Below are positions 1-11,151 of a stretch of DNA of 64,000 bases, in pieces (position 1 is the stretch's first letter; every line of letters starts with the position of its first letter). The translations under genes were made by a program, and so were the position numbers. Origin of the DNA: Nephromyces sp. MM_2019 (taxonomy: Eukaryota; Apicomplexa; Aconoidasida; Nephromycida); contig JADHZB010001457.1 of the NCBI GenBank assembly GCA_015657535.1, positions 1 through 64,000 on the forward strand. The letters are read 5' to 3'. The notes beneath the pieces were generated by a model. That model saw only the letters and a program-made list of their open reading frames with translations, made no database searches and was not told where the DNA came from.

Positions 1-37
1 ATTGATGTCTGATTGTGTGTGTGTCTGAACGGTATAG

Positions 38-3000
38 GTGGTGCGCACCTCCTTATTGGCTGCCTGCAGTAGCATTTTACAGAATAGATTTCGAGCCAGT
101 GGAGAGGTTGATCAGCAGGAGTTAGGATGTCTACACTTGAAGACCGCTCAGGTTTTGCCCCTCTAAGTACAGCTTCCAAGCTTTTGTGTGTGCGTATATG
201 TGCTTCTGTGCTCTTTTAAGCATTTTGTGTGTGTGTAAGTGCTTGTGCACTGTTTTCTTTGCGTGCATTAGTGTGTGCGTTCGTGTGTGTGCCTTTGTGT
301 GTGTGCATTTGTGTGCGTATGTGCATGTGTTTGTGCTGAACTGTGTGCGTGCATTGTTGTGTTACGTGTGTTCCTGTGTTCATGCGTTTAATTTTGTGCC
401 TGTGTCTACGTGTGATCCTGCCCGTGTGTCCGTCTGTATACATATGATCGTATTCGTGTGTCTAGGTGTGTGTGTATTTTATTGCTTATTGTAAACTCTC
501 TTCTACTGACCCATATGGAAGTTAAAACCAGCTGATTAAGAAAGATTAGGGTGTACGTACACTCTAATCTTTCTTCGTTAATCTGTTCTCAAGCTAGCAT
601 CTAATCCTCGGGGGCTTCTTGACAAAGTGCACGCATCCTAACAAGACTATGCAGCTTCTGACTGTGTGTGTGTGTGTTTTTTTGTGTGTGTACCTCTGGG
701 AGAAACTCCAGTTTTTCGATTTCATCTTTTCATAATGTACATAATTTTCTTTCGTCTCATCATCTTCTCTCTTGGAGTTGTGAATCCTCTACGCTATGAT
801 TATATTTCGCACACGCACATCCTCCGTGTGTGTAACGAAGTGTTTTACTTATAGCATTGAGCTTTTGATTGAGTTTTTTCTCTTACAGGCTGTGTATGCA
901 CTGCATCGCATTCAAACTCGCTCGAAGATGCTGATGAGTTTTCAGCTTATGAAAGCGTCCACTGCAGCTCCTGATTGTGTGCAAACTTCCCAGAGCAATG
1001 GAGCTGAACAAGGTGTTTCAGTTAGCGCAAAAGATACTGTTAATGAAAGCATTGATAATAGTGCTTTTCCTGCTAAATCGCATGTACGGCAGGAAACTAA
1101 GCAAAAACCATGCCCAGAGGTTACTCGTGATCTTGTAGATACAGCAGTGTGTGAGAAGTTTGATATCAAAAGATTTAAGCGATTTTGTAAGTGTGTGTGG
1201 GTGTTGGGGGTGAATCTTGGTATGTATGTTTGCGTAGATCTTGGTGTGTGTGCGTGGATCTTGATGTGTGTGTTTACGTTGATTTTGCCTTGTGTTTTTT
1301 TTTATCTGCATCTTATTCTGTGTGTGGGTATATGTTTACCTACATCTTAATCTTTCTTTGTTTGTTTGCATACGTCTTATTCTGTCATTATCTCTGTGTG
1401 TGTGTGTTTTCATGTCTAATTCTAACTGTCGTTTTGCTTAAGTTTTAATCTATATGTATGTTTCTCTGTTTATCTGCCACAATCCCTCTCTATCTTTCTT
1501 GTGTGCAGATCTGTAGATACTATCCTAAACCTATGATTTTTGGTCTATTTTCTTCCTGTTTCATCTTCTTCTGTATGATGCATAATACGCAGCTATTTGT
1601 ACCACTTCATTCTCTTTTACCTTCTCAGTTTGCAGCAGCTCAAGCTGGCAATCTCTTGTAGCTCCGTTTCATTCAACACTATTGAATAGAGCGACTGGTA
1701 AGTTTACTCGCTTTTTCCCCGGTTCATATGCTTTTGATTCTTTTCTGTGATGTTCTCACGTCTTGCTTGATGAGGCTAGTTTTAGGTTTCCTACAGAATG
1801 GCTAGTTGTGTGTTTGCTCTCTCTGTAAGAGTCTCTTTTTTGCTCACTCTATAACTGGCCAAATCCCTCTCTTTCACTAACTCTCTGTTACTCACTCTCA
1901 CACTCTCTCCACCACCCCCTCTACCAAAACTGGCCAAATTTTCTGCACACTATTGCAGCTGCCAATTGATACCCAGAACATGACTGTCTTCAGCGTGTAT
2001 CATCTGCTTCTTCTCAGTGTCACACACTGCAAACATGATCAGAGCAACTCCCTCTTTTACGGTGTATTTCATACGAGGGTGTATGCCTGCCAATCACACT
2101 CATCCTTTGATTTTTATCGAAGCCCAACGTTGCCTCCTCAGGCCTGATTAGCGTCTTTGGAAGACACAAGATGGAGGAGCTTAACTTCATGTTGGAGCGT
2201 GAAAAGTGGGAGAGAGTAGCAGTTCCTGAGGATTTTCATGTCACTGTAATGTCACAGCTTCTCTGCCACTCCTTTCTTGAAACTTTCCACGAGGAAAACT
2301 TCCCAGGTGACCAACATTATGCAACTTCCTCTGCACACACAGTATATAACGCTGGTTCTAGCAATCCTGGCTCTTCAAAAAGTATACTTTTGAGGGTTTT
2401 CACTGCGAAAAACGGCTTGAGGAAGTTTTCTGTGGTGGCTGGCTCTCTGATCTTGTTGAAGGTGATGTCTGAGTTGGTTACTACCGCCAAGACTCTGCCC
2501 TTCATCGGCTTAGAGGCTATGGAGATGTTGCATTACGTCACAAACAAGTTTTGTCAGCGATCAATGGATCTATTGATTGGTGGAGAAGTAGTAGATAATG
2601 GTTTGATGAAGAGAGTTGGCGCTTCACATCTCGCATGCTTAGCTGAGATGCTAGAAATGATTAGCGTTGTGTTGGGAGAGGTTTATAGTGTGCTGGAGAT
2701 GGCTCTTATTGGGGGGTATGGGAAGAGCTGTGGAGAGAATTGTGAGGGGCAGAACATCTGTGAAGATGTGAGACTTTCGATAGATTTGAGCTTGAAAAGG
2801 AAGTACAAAAGGAGGGAGTTTGATTCGGCAGCTGAAGCTCTGAAGACGCTTAGTTTGAAGGTGTTGGGAGAACGCGATAAGGTGTTTGATAGTCTAGAAT
2901 TTTTGCAAAGAATATGTGCTTGTGATTGAAGCGGTGTGGTATTTTGTAAATGCTTTTCCTTTGATTTATTAGGCATTTTTGTAGAAGCTTATTGCATTAG

Positions 3001-6000
3001 TCGCAGCTTGAGCGTCCCAAGCACACGTGTAAAAATGTGTGTGAATATGAGTAGAACATATTTTGCAGATTTATGAAGAGCATGTGTGAGCACTGTGTCC
3101 TAATTCCATAGCTTCCTTGCTTTTTACGATGATAATTTCATCTATTGACGTGTGCGTGTCTAATTTGCCGGAAGTTATGACTTTTTTCGCCGTTTCTCGC
3201 CGTTTCTCACTGTTTCTCACTGTTTTTGGAGCATCAAAGATTGTATATTTTAAGATGCTTTCTTGTAAGTCTACAATCCCTCTTACATCATTATTGGATA
3301 TTTGTTCTGCGTAGATTTGTGTATTGTATTGATTCAATAAAACCGCATCTTCAATACTGTTTTGGAACAGGTTTTTGTGAAGCTTCAGAGTATCCTGCTG
3401 GAGAGATTTGAACACCACACCATAAGATGGCTATCCACTCCTAGGGGGCTGCATCGTTCTACTACCTCGCATCAAAGTGACACTGCTGGTATGCTACTTT
3501 ACTTTGTTTTTTTAAGCACTTTCAAGCACTAATTAAGACTGCGCTTTTTAGTGCCCTGTATATAGCTTTTTTGTGTGTGCGTTTATATATACGTGTGTGT
3601 GCGTGCCGGTGTGTGTATACCAGTTTGTGTATACCAGTTTGTGTATGCCAGTAAATATAAGCCAGTACATACATGCCAGTATGCATATGCCAGTGAGTGT
3701 GCTAATTTAAGCGACAGGACACCATTTTGAAGCGCCTGATGTCTTGACTGAAGTCGTTGGCGCACACACATCAGTGCTCATACTTTCTCTAAACTCCTCT
3801 CCGGCTTGATTGTCGTGTCTATTGCTTGTCTCCAGGAAACATATTAGAGTGTAGGAATAGCCCAGTAGTATACGCGTCATCTTTCACAATGGAAGCTCAG
3901 TCTTCAATTTTTCTTTGGCCAGCTCTAGCAAGGAAAGGCTTTCTTTCTTTTTCTAGATTACATGAAAGAAAGGGCGAACAAAGTTGCTCTCTTTTTCCCA
4001 AACATCAAAAACCTCGTATTTTCTGTGGAATTGTGGATTCCCAGACTCTAATTTGATAGTAGAGATTCTTTTTTCGACGATTTGTGGAGGTTTTTGTGCA
4101 CGCTTGGGAGAGTGCCCTATTTTAAAGGGAGGTATTGGGTGCATCTCTGATTTTTGGCTGCGATTTTGCTTCTTTAGTAACCATCTTTTTGTTCTCCTGG
4201 ATATCCGGCTGTTTTTTCTTTTGTACAAGTGTAGTAGCATGCTGACCGCTCCTGGTGTACTTGCACTCTACTGTTCCTGCATGTTTTTTGTCTTTAGGAG
4301 ATGAATCAGCACGGGATACCACTGACAAGGTTGCGCCAGAGTTGCTTGATGGCCCCACCGCTCTTGATCCGGGTAATAAGAGCCTGGAGGCTTTAGTTAA
4401 TCTTGTGAAGGACGTTCAAGGAATGTATAAGGTAATTCACGCCCGCCTACTGCGAGTTCTCTTTTTTTTGGCTGTGCACTCTTTATCTAGGGATTGAACA
4501 CGTGAACTCTCTTTTTTTTCCTTTCGTATTCATGGAGAAGGCATGCAGCTATTGAGGTGATTTTCTATAAACCGATGTGTAATCCCGTAGATTTCTCTGG
4601 TTTCATAAGCGCATGACTTTCTAGACGAGCAGCAGTATATACAACTTTTTCAGACTTTTCTGACAAGCTACTTGTTGGCAGAACACGTGACTTATCTGAG
4701 ATCTCCGGAGGAATCATGCCCTCCTAAATATGCGAATTTTCAGTTAATGGTGATGTCAAATTTTACAATGATTTAAGGCTTTCTTTATACCTGAAAATGC
4801 TTTGCTATCGATCTTTGTGTATTCTTTTCCTGTTTTTGCGTTTCCGTGCTGCAAAATGGTGGATTCTTTTTCTTCCCAAAGTGAGCTTTTAGGGCTAAGT
4901 CATTTGAGTTTTCATCGTGCTGCCTGAGAAAAGCCTAATTCACGTAGATTCATCCATTGAGACGGATTTTTTTGTCTCACAAAAATGTCTGCCCCCTATT
5001 TCGCATCCTTGCTTTAGGTACTCTCACGTTACCTATCCCCAATATGTGTGGCCAGCATATTTGAAGGAGCTTTCTATATTTTTGTTGTTCGCTTTTCCTC
5101 CCTTCTATACGCTTTCTATCATGGGAAACTTATAGAAAATTTTTTTCAGTCACATGGCGTAGAGGTAGATGATAAGTATTTTTTAGAGCTTGTTGAAGAA
5201 TATTCAAAGGCTTCGTATTCCCTTCTAGAGGTAAGTATCCTTCCAGGAATTTTGAGTGCATGGCCTCTGGAAACGTACTTATTCGGATCCTCGGCTGAAT
5301 CTTCCTCGAATAGCACGGAAGAATCCCTCACAGTACGGAAGCATACTGCAGATGCCGTAAATAATTTTGTAGAAACCACACACACCAATACTATACCTAG
5401 GGGTATTACTAATGGTAATGCTAGTTTCGCTCAGAATTCTTCCCACGCCGTCTCGCACTTTGGCTCATCAAAGTTGGATTCTTCGACACAACGCAGTGGC
5501 GATACGCCCATGTCCTCACTTTCACATGATGTTGGCTTTCTAGCACCTTCTGGATCAAGTATACCTGCCTTTGCGGAGGACGTTGCTTTGGGCGGCAATC
5601 TAAGACCCCAGCAGTATTCTGTGACTAATGGTGAATCTCAGCCATCCACTTCTAGTCACATGCCCGCTTTCCCCTCTGCGGGTTCAATCACTGATGCTTA
5701 TCAGGGGTCTTTGTCTGTAGAACAGCTTGCAATGAGTTCTAAAACCATTAAATCGGTTTCTCTGTCATCCACCACCGCGCCCCGCGCACACAGTCCCACC
5801 GCTAGCTCAGCCACGTTAGTTATTGACGTAGATGCTCAACCGGTGGAGCAACCATCTTTTGCACAAACACCTACCACGACATGCCTTAATCCTCAAATGG
5901 TGCCTTCGCTTGCGGTGGCGACTCGGGACTTTCCTTTGCATTACAAAATCAGTCGGGTACACGCTTCAAAAATCCATAAGAGCCTGGGAATTGAGTCCAA

Positions 6001-6163
6001 TCCCTCGCTAGGAGGACTTATTGATGATATCACTTTTTTATGTTATAGCTTAGAGAATCTATCCTTAATTAAAGATCAAGTTCTCACCCTTCGGCTCCAA
6101 CTAAAGGATATTTTACTTTTCTACCGAGAGCTGAGGGGGACGTTTAAAATTACCAAAACATGA
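38..6163 (+). CDS. VPS54: VPS54-like GARP complex subunit, 5'-partial, multi-exon
   Basis: Likely Vps54, a subunit of the GARP tethering complex that captures endosome-derived vesicles at the trans-Golgi network. Supported exons: 38-151, 889-1186, 1629-1697, 1959-2061, 2142-2881, 3371-3488, 4298-4431, about 4625-4690 and a last exon ending at the TGA at 6163. The diagnostic part is 2142-2881, with LEREKWERVAVPEDF followed by a helical stretch ending NKFCQRSMDLLIGG and VGASHLACLAEM. This matches the Vps54 order of 'ERW..a.VP' and the 'LVLGAGA..GLK.I..KHLALA' block. Exons 3371-3488 (KLQSILLERFEHHTIRWL), 4298-4431 (SLEALVNLVKDVQGMYK) and about 4625 (EQQYIQLFQTFL) continue that C-terminal order. 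The final exon is Ser/Thr-rich, then ends in a conserved-looking LIDDITFLCYSLENL segment. Unresolved: phases do not match between 1697 and 1959 or between 4431 and 4625, so a small exon or different boundaries are missing. The N-terminal half lies outside the window. A second gene in the last exon is possible. Confidence 0.6.
152..888 (+). repeat. GT-rich intron of the VPS54-like gene
   Basis: Intron between coding exons ending at 151 and starting at 889. It carries irregular GT/TGTGCGT microsatellite at about 186-480 and again at 664-690. Long open frames across it arise only because GT-rich sequence lacks stops; they translate to Cys/Val/Phe-rich or His/Thr-rich low-complexity peptides and are not genes. 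The intron also holds a 38-nt palindrome, listed separately. Confidence 0.75.
538..575. repeat. Near-perfect palindrome, two 19-nt arms, no spacer
   Basis: The left arm 538-556 is the reverse complement of 557-575 with one mismatch. The centre is GTGTACGTACAC and the flanks are AAAGATTAG / CTAATCTTT. Pairing can extend a little further after a small bulge (534-537 with 80-83 of the same hundred, 580-583). It lies inside the first resolved intron of the VPS54-like gene. As RNA it would fold into a hairpin of about 19 bp. Confidence 0.85.
3186..3231 (+). repeat. 10-nt tandem repeat in VPS54-like intron
   Basis: Four adjoining copies of a 10-nt unit, two reading CGCCGTTTCT and two reading CACTGTTTCT or a close variant. 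The tract is pyrimidine-rich and lies in the intron between exons 2142-2881 and 3371-3488, about 140 nt before the 3' splice site. Confidence 0.6.
3575..3685 (+). repeat. GT microsatellite grading into a CCAGT-containing repeat
   Basis: In the intron following exon 3371-3488, a short GTGTGTGCGT run passes into about six copies of a roughly 14-nt degenerate unit containing TATACCAGTTTGTG or TATGCCAGT. Confidence 0.6.
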
Positions 6164-8637
6164 TTGGTATTGCGGAAGATATATGAATATTTCTTATTGA
6201 AAAAATTGATGCGTTTTTGTGGACACGCTTAGTTTGCTTTCCTTTATCATTAAGTTGTTTCAAGGGATGTTTTTGTCAAAGTACGGCTGATTTGCAACTG
6301 CATGTCCGCATCGAGCTGCTCGGCATTTTTGTTGAACTATAATATAACTTGGAAGCCGCTGCTGTTCCTCATCTAGTGGATTGCCGTGGGGTGGTGTTAG
6401 TATTTTATACGGCAGTTTCGCTAATGACTTGCTGATGCATCTGTCCGCTTATCTAGTGAACTGGCTCTGTTGCATACCTCTGTTTTATTGCCGAATTTTA
6501 CATTCGGGAATTTTGTGACAAACGCATGATAGTCTGTTGACAATGGTGGTGATTTCACTAATGTTGAGGGTACGTACATTCGTTTTACCGCAGGTGCTGC
6601 TTCTGAATCAGTGGGATAATCAGATTGGACTAGCTGGGCAAGAGGTGATACGAGTAGAAGAGGGTGGAGAAGCGGAGAAAGACGTGGTAATAGGAGTAGA
6701 AGAGGGTAGAAAAGCGGGAAAGAGGTGATAGGAGTAGAAGAGGGTGGAGAAGCGGAGAAAGAGGAGACAGGAGTACAAGAGGGTAGACCTGCCTATTGAA
6801 GGATCAGCAAAGCCTATTTTGAAGCTTTTCTACGGCATTTGAAGTGGTTTTAAGGCATTAGCTACAAAACAAGTAGAGAGTCCAAACTCGGTGGCCCGGC
6901 TGTCAAACCTGTCAGCTTTGCTATTATATGTTGACCACAGAAGGCAAAGGTCTGCAAGTGCAAGTGCCTTTCGCAGTTAGTGGTAATGTGGTTAATTTGG
7001 GAGGACTAATTGTACTTGCCCGCAGCTGCTCCACCATGGGGTACACTGATATCTACACTTTCGAGGAGAGTCACTAGTCTCTTTACGCCGCTATAACTCT
7101 TTATGCTAGTTAATACGAGCAATTCTAAGTGGAAGTTCGCCCCAATGGGTTTGTCTGATAGACCTTTCTGGAAGCCGTATACCACGATTGTAAATAATTC
7201 TAGCCATGGATTTCGTCTTCACTTTAAGTTCTACTGATGATTTATCTCGTTCATCGAATAAAATCCTGATGCAAGGGTTCAAAAAGTTAGACAAAGCAGC
7301 ATTTGCAGGCTTTGCTGAATGATTTCTTGGCTGGAGAACCTAAAACAAAACCTGAGGAGCATTCCTCGGCAATGTGTCGCCTGATAGAATACTAACGACT
7401 GCATCCAAGAAGCGCTTGTAACGTGTGTGGAACCATGGTATTCAGCTAATATTAAGCAGATTATTTGATGCATAAATTGAATGGATAAAGCCTACGGTAT
7501 TCAGAGCTCACTTTAGCCCACAAAAAATGAGGCGTCAAAGTGACTTACCAATCAAATATAACGGCCAAAGATTCCACATTCCCGGTCATCTTAATAATAA
7601 GAAATAATTTGATCGTAGGATATAGTCGCAGCCACAGCAGCAAGCAAGCGGGATAAACATCGGTGGCTCATAGCCTTGAAACATAATATGCCGCGGCCAT
7701 CATGGGGGATGCTTTGCGAGAGTTGAATTCTTACACATATTACATGGGTTAGAGATGATATACAAAAGACTGTCTCCTTGAGCACCTAGAACGAGACCCT
7801 CTACCTAACAAAATAACTGATGAGGCAATTCTGCATCCTCTATTCTGTTTGGAGACGATACGAAATGCAAGCAGAACTGATGTAATTGTAGCCAAGCGCA
7901 TACCGTTGCAATATAAACATTTGGTGGAATGTCTCACGTTGAAAGTTCACACAAAATCCCAAAATAAATCCTCCAAAAGCCCTTCCGTATTTGAAGGTTT
8001 CTATAAATTGCAGAAACCCTTCCGAAGCATAAACTCAAGGCGTAAAAGTTACCAAATCACCACAATCTCACAAAATCAAGATCAAAACGTCCAGAAATTC
8101 TAAATGAGGGTAATAAAGTACAAATCATACAGAAATGGAAAGGAAAGCTGACCATTTCTTTTAAGCAAGCTTGCTTTCACACAGCAGACGTAAATCGTGC
8201 ATATTCAGATGAGATAACACCACTTTTGCACGACTAAATAAACCAGAAATATTAGAATTAAGCGCAACACAATAAAAAAAACTACAGGCATTAGAAAATC
8301 ATCGATAACCTTGTGCATTGCAAACATAGATTTACCTCTAGCTTATTTCTTAGGTGGAAATCAGCAGGACAAATAACTAAAAAATCAAAAGCTAAAACTT
8401 CTATTCAACCTCAACTGCGCCACTAGATAGAATAAAAAATAATCAGCATGCAACCCAGCACAGAAAATCAAATTCAAACAAGAGCATCCTTCGCTCATGA
8501 TCACGCCATAAAATTTTATGCAAGCAAACAATGCGAGAAAGAAAACATCTTGAGCCTTTTAAGATTCTATATGATCTCCGAGAAGAGGAAGCACACAAAT
8601 GTGAAAATTTCCCACTCTGAGGGAAGCTTTTTTCATG
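6164..8637. other. Convergent intergenic region, no gene supported
   Basis: Lies between the 3' ends of the VPS54-like gene (plus) and the 173-aa mitochondrial-type protein gene (minus). All open frames are under 90 codons and show no recognisable similarity. Apart from the purine-rich repeat at 6641-6787, I see nothing structured in it. It presumably holds the two 3' UTRs. Confidence 0.6.
6641..6787 (+). repeat. Purine-rich minisatellite, about 3.5 copies of a 38-42 nt unit
   Basis: Copies begin near 6651, 6693, 6731 and 6770, each starting GGAGTAGAAGAGGGT or a near variant and continuing GGAGAAGCGGAGAAAGA. The plus strand is almost entirely purine (G/A). It starts about 480 nt after the VPS54-like stop codon. 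Confidence 0.8.
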
Positions 8638-11151
8638 TCAGGATAATGTTTTGCTTCCAGTTACATTAGAATCACTTGATTCTGTTGCGTACTGACGTGG
8701 TGTCGATGCATTATCCGAGCGCGGAAGCTCCTCATCGAATGCTTCATCATATACCTCATCCCATGTCCATTTTACAAGAGGTTGCTCCTGCAAAAAGTTT
8801 GGGTAAAAAATCTTCATTTAGGCAGGAAAAGCCGAGATGATAACCACAAAACAAGCAGCAAGCATCGCGTATAGATGTACTCACACCGGGATCATTATTA
8901 AGCTGGGAATTTTACTTTATATCAGCCACGCAATAGCGTCACAGCTAAGCGGAGAAAAGGTTAAACTATAAATATAATGCTAAGCCGCAGAGTTCGAGCC
9001 ATACAAAGTACCACACTGCTTCAGCATGTGGTGACCTTATATATATCTCTGCAACTGATGAAGAGTTCAGCTATTTTAACACTGAATTCATAAAATTTAT
9101 AGCATACATATGTTCTCTTCATATACGCCTACTTACCAAACTGAAGTAAGCAGCTCACTAGGCGCAGCAAGCCGAAAAAACTTTGATTGTCATATAAATA
9201 TCTTCACGCAAATTGTATAAACTCAAGGAAAGGCACTCCATGAAGAGTAGAGTGATGAAAAAAAAACCTATTTTTCTCTTAAAATTTCGGAATCACCCTG
9301 AGCTTTTTTCCGGTTGCAAAAGCTCAATATTGCTAGGCTCTACGGCTAGAAAAACCTCAAATAGAGGCATAATTAGCGTATGTATCACATGAAATTTCAA
9401 ATGAATGCACTTTCTGAAGAACTTCTCCCGTATGACAAGGAGGTACCGCTCCAAAGGTTTTCTTAATCAAACAAAAGAAAAGCTCGGTAAGCTGTGGGAA
9501 CTCAACTTTTGCTATCGGTTTGTATACCTTGAGCCGCTTAAATTAGTGCTAATTCGCTGAGAAAAACCCTCCAAGCCCCCTCCTTTCACCCCCCTTGCAA
9601 TGGGTGATATCTAGGATTTGCGAATCAACTCTATCGGTGATACACTAGGTGAAACTGAAGCTATATATCGTAAAACTGACGCAAAGTATAGGGGAATTTA
9701 TATGCGCCACAGAGGCACATGACAACTACGTATATGGCCTTCATAAGAAGCAGCTATTCTACAGTTTTTAGAGCTTTGATCAGAAGACACCTCTCAGAGA
9801 AAGGAATGAAAAAAATATCAGTATAAAATTATAAAGGCTACATTAATAGTAACGTTAAACAATAATACTATGCTACTCTTAAAATTTTAATACGAGATTG
9901 CTGACTATCAATAGAGCATGCCTACAAGCACACAAGACCAAAAGTACAACTTTTACATTCCAGCATCTTGGGTATTTGCTCCTTGATGTGAAGCTCATGC
10001 TTCAGGGCTACTTGAATATAGTGCTCACATATTTAACTTTAATATGTGAAATATACTATTAGCATTTACAACCATACAAAAACATCTATATATTGCTAAT
10101 AAGCGTGGTTTAAGAGTTCCATCCACTGCAGCGCAGGCAACTCGGTAAAATGCCAACCCCATGATACACTTGGCAAGTTGAAAATCTCTACGATTGCGTG
10201 GATTAATCGTCCGTTTAATACTAAAATTTAAGGTAAAACATACACCCACGATTAGCTCTGCTCAACACTTTGTTAAACCAGAATTGTTGTGAATCGCAGC
10301 AAATATTCTCGTTATAAAAAGGCATATCAAACCTGAAAAATATGCAACGGGGTAGGTTGGTCCAGCACGTCTGTAAGATAAAATGACATATACGGAATGC
10401 AGGTTCCATCCCTAAGCCTCGTGTGCATTTTGCTCAGCTGAGTATCCATCAAATGGAGCACCCTATGAGCATAATCATCCGTCTCCTTAAATCTTACATT
10501 CTGTAGGGTCCACGAAACAGCAAAAAAAACATTTGAAGAAAGTTGAATGCAGATATGTAATCGGTATCAAATAATAGCAGGGATCTACACCCTCAAAAAA
10601 ATATATGCATAAGTCACTAAGGTGTCAAAAAAAGCAACACCGGAGTGCTACAACAAGAGCAAGAATAAAGCTTGCGGTGCAGCAATCCTCACTCATAAGA
10701 TGGTCTCAAGCCCCAATAACTTGCTTTACATAAAACAGCAGAGAGCTGAGCTACACGTTTTTCATACCGAAAAATCAAGCACAGAAATTTTGTTATAGTA
10801 GAAGTACCAAAGTTCACCAAATTTTCAGTTTCAGCGACAGAAGCGCGCAAGCGGCCAAAATCATTGGGACTTTTAGCACAAGATGTTTTCGCGGAATTTA
10901 CCACTCATCACAATATACACAGTAAGTACATGTGTGCCGGAACTCACCGCAACCCTTCCCAGGCAAAAATTTGTCTCCTCAATCACCCAGTCGTCTGATT
11001 TTTTTATGAGCTGCTGGTCAGTAACTGTTTGACCCTCGTATCCGCTAAAGTTGCGCACTGCAAAAGACCCCAAATTGGGTGCTAATCTAGATGAAGCTCT
11101 TGTTATGCGTAGCACAGAGGCACCCCCGCTTAAAATATGAGATAGCGCCAT
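8638..11151 (-). CDS. Unrecognised 173-aa protein with mitochondrial-type N-terminus
   Basis: Three exons on the minus strand join in phase 0: 11151-10948 (68 codons, donor GTGAGT), 10500-10333 (56 codons, acceptor CTACAG) and 8787-8638 (49 codons plus TGA, acceptor TTTGCAG). Product 173 aa. The first 35 residues (starting MALSHILSGGASVLRITRAS) lack acidic residues, carry several Arg and Ser, and end at RNFSG, typical of a mitochondrial presequence with an R-x-F/S cleavage site. The mature part is acidic and soluble-looking, has no membrane segment, and contains KSDDWVIEE, ETDDYAHRVLHLMD and LVKWTWDEVYDEAFDEELP. I do not recognise the family. A small lineage-specific respiratory-complex or ATP-synthase subunit is one possibility, purely inferred. 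The second intron is 1.5 kb and could hide another exon. The start is the only in-frame Met giving the presequence. Confidence 0.6.

Noticed and set aside
186..494. 102-codon Cys/Val-rich open frame
   Set aside because: It is GT-microsatellite read in frame inside an intron of the VPS54-like gene. Low complexity explains the lack of stops.
3071..3418. 115-codon minus-strand frame
   Set aside because: Partly antisense to the VPS54-like exon at 3371-3488, whose plus-strand reading fits the family and has consensus splice sites.
3836..4056. Extra VPS54 exon starting GNILECRNSP
   Set aside because: It has an acceptor in the right phase but no convincing donor. Joining 3488 directly to 4298 also keeps phase, so I left it out.
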